From NCBI GenBank assembly GCA_027941995.1, contig CP115966.1, positions 310,001-374,000 on the forward strand: DNA of 64,000 nt. The letters run 5' to 3'. This document shows positions 63,810 through 64,000 of this stretch, piece after piece; the first letter of the stretch is position 1, and each line of letters opens with the position of its first letter. The translations under genes and the position numbers were made by a program. The notes beneath the pieces are model-generated. The model had not been told where the DNA came from. It searched no databases and saw only the letters and a list, made by a program, of their open reading frames with translations. The stretch is from Erythrobacteraceae bacterium WH01K. GTDB taxonomy: Bacteria; Pseudomonadota; Alphaproteobacteria; Sphingomonadales; Sphingomonadaceae.

Positions 63810-64000
63810 CCCACTGAAATTCCAGACAAGCCGCGTGAAATCGTTAACGCAAGACCGTTCACGCGTTAACCACGTCCGCACATAAAACCCTTACTCGGTA
63901 GTCCTACCTAGAGGCCACGGACGGAATGAGACCCGTCCGGCGGGGTCGGTCGCTGGTTGTCCCCGCACCGGGACAACTTGAAGACCAAATCAAAAAAGGG
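63810..64000 (+). promoter_or_regulatory. Region after parB with inverted repeat and structured leader
   Basis: No gene begins before the window ends. A perfect inverted repeat GTTAACGC (63843-63850) and GCGTTAAC (63863-63870) brackets 12 bp and looks like an operator; its GTTAAC words resemble CtrA half-sites but lack the N7 spacing. Downstream are hairpins GGACGG/CCGTCC (63919-63938) and GTTGTCCC/GGGACAAC (63956-63977), as in a long leader. It ends in an A-rich segment. Confidence 0.45.

Overview
This is a GC-rich alphaproteobacterial chromosome segment. The gene set (UrcA, DUF6489, DUF1491, PopZ-type DUF2497, alphaproteobacterial ErpA, gene order around hemE and gidA-gidB-parAB) points to Sphingomonadales, most likely Erythrobacteraceae. 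That placement is an inference from family content. Nothing looks like prophage, transposon, CRISPR or rRNA. One tRNA (Thr, GGT) is present. Nearly every gene is a housekeeping or conserved accessory gene, packed into short operons, often with 1-4 bp start/stop overlaps.

Layout. 1-6.1 kb (minus): a truncated CPA1-type cation/proton antiporter, apt, the cytochrome bc1 operon (Rieske, cytochrome b, cytochrome c1) and pgeF. 6.0-14.3 kb: pepN, an SDR-like epimerase, an EamA exporter, threonine aldolase, a small GNAT protein, two PH-domain membrane proteins and tRNA-Thr. 14.4-25.8 kb (plus): gpmA, purE-purK-folA-ribF-GDPD-like, rmlC-rmlB-rmlD, ileS-lspA-DUF3035 lipoprotein, closed by a strong terminator. 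25.8-26.1 kb: a 300-bp non-coding run of hairpins. 26.1-33.6 kb: a fused ThiS-ThiG, a MerC protein with a Zur-box-like site, ctaA, rplM-rpsI, metallophosphoesterase and lipid kinase genes, and UrcA. 33.6-44.8 kb: a LytTR/LytS-type two-component pair, class I fumarase, a Pcm-like protein, a TolC-type protein, popZ, an S9 peptidase, a thioredoxin-like ferredoxin, CBS protein, erpA and xth.

44.9-51.4 kb (all minus): SleB-type hydrolase, DUF1491, thioesterase, ptsN, hpf, dnaQ, coaE, aroE, maf and the PPDK regulatory protein. 51.7 kb onward (mainly plus): hemE, hemJ, rho, a BLUF photoreceptor, a short minus island, then mnmE-mnmG-rsmG-parA-parB.

The most important observation is that the window probably contains the chromosomal replication origin and the centromere. 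The gap between the PPDK-regulator gene and hemE (about 51.4-51.73 kb) carries DnaA-box-like 9-mers, six GANTC sites within 194 bp and an AT-rich tract. Genes diverge from it, and hemE is the classical alphaproteobacterial origin neighbour. Eight to 11.5 kb to the right, five parS-like 16-mers built on the TTTCACGTGAAA core lie inside or between mnmE, mnmG, rsmG and parB, next to parAB. popZ, whose product anchors ParB-parS at the pole in Caulobacter, lies 12 kb to the left. Sequence reading alone cannot prove origin activity; GC skew and marker-frequency data would settle it.
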